A stretch of DNA of 64,000 nt from Rhizobium halophilum. Its GTDB lineage: Bacteria > Pseudomonadota > Alphaproteobacteria > Rhizobiales > Rhizobiaceae. The translations under genes were made by a program, and so were the position numbers. The stretch is from NCBI RefSeq assembly GCF_021648825.1, contig NZ_JAKJHS010000001.1, positions 1 through 64,000 of the forward strand, in the 5' to 3' direction. Shown piece after piece: positions 61,253-64,000 of this stretch. Within the stretch, counting starts at the first letter, position 1; the number at the start of each line of letters is the position of its first letter. The notes beneath the pieces were generated by a model. The model saw only the letters and a list, made by a program, of their open reading frames with translations, ran no database searches and had not been told where the DNA came from.

Positions 61253-62532
61253 TGCTGGGTCTGGCGGCCATCACCCTCTTCGTCCTTTGCGCCTTCGTCC
61301 TGATCGGACTGCCGATCGTTGTCTCGCTTGCTGCATCGGTACTGTTCTTTCTGGCCTTCAGCGGCGGCTGGGAACTGGCGCTGCCGCAGCAGACGCTCAG
61401 CGGTGTCGGCGATTATATTCTCATCACCCTTCCGCTCTTCATCCTCGCCGGCGGCATCATGAACGCCACGGGGATTGCCGATAAGCTCTTCGACTTCGGT
61501 GTCGCTCTGGTGGGTTGGCTGCGCGGTGGTCTTGCCCATGTCGATGTCGTGGCCAGCGTCATGTTCGGAGGCATGATCGGAACCTCGGTTGCCGACCTCG
61601 CCGGCAGCGGATCGGTGACGATTCCCAAGCTCAAGGCGCACGGCTATCCTGGGCCGTTCGCAGCGGCGGTCACGGCGACCTCGTCGGGGATCGGCGTCCT
61701 CATTCCGCCCAGCTCGCCGATGATCCTCTACTCCGCCGTCACCGGAACCTCGCTTGGAGCGCTGTTCCTGGCTGGCGTCGTTCCAGGGCTTTTGATGGCC
61801 TCCGCGATGATGATCACGATTTCCATCCTTGCCCGCCGCAATGGATGGAAAGCCATCGGCACGTTTCAGTGGGACGAGGTCCTTCGCACAGGCAAGCACG
61901 CGATACTGCCGCTCGGCATGCCGGGCCTGATCCTGTTCGGCCTGATGTTCGGGATATTCACGGCGACTGAGGCAGGTGCTTTTGCAGTCGCATACGCGCT
62001 GGTTCTGGCCTCTGTCGTCTACCGTACGCTGACGCTCACCAACCTGCGCCGCGCGCTTGTCGATTCCTGTATCCTCACGGGAGAAGTCTTGATGGTCGTC
62101 GGCTTTTCGACGGCGCTGGGTTGGGCCTTGTCGCAGGCAGGCGTTCCCGCAGCGCTTGCCAGCGGGCTGGAAACCGTTTTCCCCTTCGAGAACACCACCT
62201 TGAAGATCTTCGCGCTTCTCGCCATCGCGCTGGTGGCCGGCATGGTGCTGGATCCGCTGATACCAATGATCATGCCCGTGCTTCTCCCGTCGCTGATGGT
62301 TCTGGATGTCGATCTGGTCCACTTCGGCGTGCTGATCGTCACGACTGTGGTCATTGGGCAGGTGACCCCACCCGTGGCGATTGCACTTCTCGTGGCGGCA
62401 AAGATCGGCAATGAGGACGTCGTGCAGGTGACGAAGGCAAACATGCCCTTCCTCATCGCGCTGTTTCTGTTCCTGATCCTGTTGACACTCTTCCCCGTCC
62501 TGTCGACGGCTCTTCCGAACCTCCTGAATTGA
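61252..62532 (+). CDS. dctM: TRAP transporter large permease (DctM family), 426 aa
   Basis: About twelve membrane segments with family stretches LITLPLFILAGGIMNATGIA, GGMIGTSVADLAGSGSVTIP, SSGIGVLIPPSSPMILYSAV and VVIGQVTPPVAIALLVAAKI. With dctQ it forms the Na+-driven importer for the DctP ligand. Confidence 0.93.
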   Translation: MLGLAAITLFVLCAFVLIGLPIVVSLAASVLFFLAFSGGWELALPQQTLSGVGDYILITLPLFILAGGIMNATGIADKLFDFGVALVGWLRGGLAHVDVVASVMFGGMIGTSVADLAGSGSVTIPKLKAHGYPGPFAAAVTATSSGIGVLIPPSSPMILYSAVTGTSLGALFLAGVVPGLLMASAMMITISILARRNGWKAIGTFQWDEVLRTGKHAILPLGMPGLILFGLMFGIFTATEAGAFAVAYALVLASVVYRTLTLTNLRRALVDSCILTGEVLMVVGFSTALGWALSQAGVPAALASGLETVFPFENTTLKIFALLAIALVAGMVLDPLIPMIMPVLLPSLMVLDVDLVHFGVLIVTTVVIGQVTPPVAIALLVAAKIGNEDVVQVTKANMPFLIALFLFLILLTLFPVLSTALPNLLN

Positions 62533-62835
62533 TCAAGAGGTATGAGGAAGCCATCGCAGGCCGTTGGAAGGCCGTGGCCTGCACGCTCGCCGGCCGGTTA
62601 CCCACGTCCAAAACGCAAGCCCCAGCCGGGAGTTGCCGCCGGGCCAGCACCACAGTCCCACAAACGCGCTCAGTCGGCCGCAGAGGTTTTCCTGAGCTTC
62701 TGACAAGGAAGATACTTCTTTCCACCTCGCCCGGTCCCGCGCAGTTTTCCGCCGAAGATATCGTCGATCAGCCAGTCCGGCTCACGTGAGGCGGAGCCCA
62801 TGTCTGAGCGCGTTGCCAAAATCTAGGAAGTTGAA
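62533..62835. other. 303-bp region between dctM and the monooxygenase gene
   Basis: An 86-codon ORF at 62529-62789 has no family match or ribosome site and is not supported. AGGAAG six bases before ATG 62836 is the ribosome site of the monooxygenase gene. Nothing else was seen. Confidence 0.5.
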
Positions 62836-64000
62836 ATGACAATCGAAGAAATCGACACGCTCGTCGTTGGCGCCGGCCAGTCCGGAATTGCGATGAGCGA
62901 GCATTTGAAGGAATGCGGTGTCCCCCACATCGTTCTGGAACGAAACCGGGTGGCCGAACAGTGGCGGTCCGGGCGCTGGGATTCCCTCGTTGCCAATGGT
63001 CCGGCATGGCACGATCGCTTCCCCAATCTCGAGTTTGACGACATCTCCCCCGACACCTTTCCGCCCAAGGAAAGAATGGCGCGCTACTTCGAAGACTACG
63101 CCAAGATGATCGACGCCCCGATCCGCACGGGCGTGGAGGTCAAGCGCGTCCAGCGCAACGAGGGACGCCCGGGCTTTCTGGTCACGACCTCGCAGGGCCT
63201 GATCGAAGCACAGCGTGTGGTGGCGGCAACCGGCCCGTTTCAGGTGCCACAGTATCCCAAGATCGTCCCGGCCGAAGCCGGCGTCGCACAGATCCACTCA
63301 TCCGCCTACAAGAACCCCGCACAGCTGGCAGAGGGCGCCGTCCTCATCGTCGGCGGCGGAGCCTCAGGTTCGCAGATCGCCGAGGAACTGCAGCGGGCTG
63401 GCCGCAGGGTCTATCTGTCCATTGGTGAGCACTACCGCCCGCCCCGCTCCTACCGCCAGCGCGACTATGTCTGGTGGCTCGGCGTTCTTGGCAAGTGGGA
63501 CGAGATTAAGACGACCGCCAAGAAGAAACACGTTGCCTTCGCCGTCAGCGGCTATGACGGCGGCAAGACGATCGACTTTCGTCGCCTGGCCGGCATGGGT
63601 GTTACAGTTCTCGGCACGACCAGCAGCTATGACGACGGTGTGATCCATGTTGCCGATGACCTCGCCGTCAACATCGCCGAGGGGGACCGAGCCTATCTGG
63701 ACGTGCTGCGCGAGGCCGACGCCTACGTCGAGCGCAATGGCATCGAGCTGCCGCCTGAGCCGGACGCCTGGGACATCTTGCCGAACCCGGACTGTATCGC
63801 CGATCCGATCCTGACGCTGAACCTGGCCGAGGCCGGGATCACGTCGATCGTCTGGGCAACCGGCTTTAAATTCGACTTCAGCTGGCTGGATGTCGATGCT
63901 TTCCATGAGGATGGCACACCCTTCCACAAGCGCGGAATCTCGGCCGAAAGGGGCATCTATTTCCTCGGCCTTCCCGAACTGACCAACCGGGCATCATCCT
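62836..64000 (+). CDS. Flavin-containing monooxygenase-like protein, 3' end outside the window
   Basis: The first 388 codons are present. FAD-binding GxGxxG reads TLVVGAGQSGIAMSEHL (about residues 8-24) and the NAD(P)H site reads VLIVGGGASGSQIAEELQ. The WRSGRWDSLVANGPAW region and the TGPFQVPQYP stretch fit the CzcO/YhiN-like and N-hydroxylating monooxygenase groups. It likely oxidises the compound imported by the TRAP system or its decarboxylated product. Confidence 0.88.
   Translation, partial: MTIEEIDTLVVGAGQSGIAMSEHLKECGVPHIVLERNRVAEQWRSGRWDSLVANGPAWHDRFPNLEFDDISPDTFPPKERMARYFEDYAKMIDAPIRTGVEVKRVQRNEGRPGFLVTTSQGLIEAQRVVAATGPFQVPQYPKIVPAEAGVAQIHSSAYKNPAQLAEGAVLIVGGGASGSQIAEELQRAGRRVYLSIGEHYRPPRSYRQRDYVWWLGVLGKWDEIKTTAKKKHVAFAVSGYDGGKTIDFRRLAGMGVTVLGTTSSYDDGVIHVADDLAVNIAEGDRAYLDVLREADAYVERNGIELPPEPDAWDILPNPDCIADPILTLNLAEAGITSIVWATGFKFDFSWLDVDAFHEDGTPFHKRGISAERGIYFLGLPELTNRASS

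Noticed and set aside
62529..62789. 86-aa ORF after dctM
   Set aside because: No recognisable domain or ribosome site; the region reads as ordinary intergenic DNA.
1..64000. CRISPR array, rRNA operon, complete prophage or conjugation genes
   Set aside because: No regularly spaced repeats, rRNA-like sequence, or runs of phage or tra/trb genes were seen on either strand.

Overview
The window reads as an accessory (island- or megaplasmid-like) stretch of an alphaproteobacterium of the Rhizobiales, probably Rhizobiaceae. The grounds are high GC, many solute-binding-protein transporters (NitT/TauT, Liv, ribose-type, polyamine-type, TRAP) each paired with its own catabolic enzymes and regulator, an IS66 element and rhizobial-style small hypotheticals. 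No rRNA, CRISPR array or complete prophage was seen. The genus is inferred; there is no marker gene for it here.

Layout. (1) 1-11.7 kb is a decayed border zone: a tRNA-Ser(CGA), a winged-helix gene inside a roughly 0.92-kb direct repeat, a broken IS66 element that has cut off the end of a large serine recombinase, small hypotheticals and short secreted or membrane peptides, a frameshifted GNAT gene, a translationally coupled pair (unknown beta-rich protein plus PIN-domain nuclease), and 3' remnants of ligD and a DapA-family gene. (2) 11.7-17.6 kb is a small catabolic locus: RraA-type aldolase and FAH-family hydrolase divergent from a NitT/TauT ABC transporter, a GntR regulator and a TauE/SafE exporter. 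(3) 18.6-36.3 kb is one large catabolic regulon: aldehyde dehydrogenase, thioesterase, Fe-alcohol dehydrogenase, acyl-CoA ligase, SDR, crotonase-fold protein, a Liv-type ABC transporter, a CoxGMSL-like molybdenum hydroxylase with a lactonase-like MBL enzyme, and a regulator with two fused HxlR domains. A 17-bp motif recurs in its three regulatory intergenic regions. (4) 36.6-41.2 kb is a second decayed border zone: a second, frameshifted copy of the winged-helix repeat, a LuxR-type regulator, small secreted proteins and an argH fragment.

(5) 41.2-50.7 kb is a carbohydrate-type locus: LacI regulator, ribose-type ABC transporter, phosphotriesterase-family hydrolase, ThuA/GATase-like protein, ribokinase-family kinase, BtpA-family TIM barrel, TenA-family protein and an M20 amidohydrolase. 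The mix suggests use of a pentose joined to a nitrogenous group. (6) 50.8-51.5 kb is a ruined D-amino-acid aminotransferase gene. (7) 51.9-58.4 kb holds a type II dehydroquinase-like enzyme and a 2-hydroxyacid dehydrogenase, a LysR regulator, and a complete polyamine-type ABC transporter. (8) 58.9-64.0 kb is a TRAP transporter operon containing an arylmalonate-decarboxylase-like gene, followed by a flavin monooxygenase that runs off the window end.

The most promising items for new biology are the 18.6-36.3 kb regulon (CoA activation plus Mo-hydroxylation, resembling furoate catabolism, with a crotonase and an SDR that both lack their usual catalytic residues and a shared operator-like motif), the 41-50 kb pentose/nitrogen locus, the PIN-domain pair at 8.7-10.1 kb, and the repeated winged-helix module with its satellite repeats that frames 36 kb of DNA.
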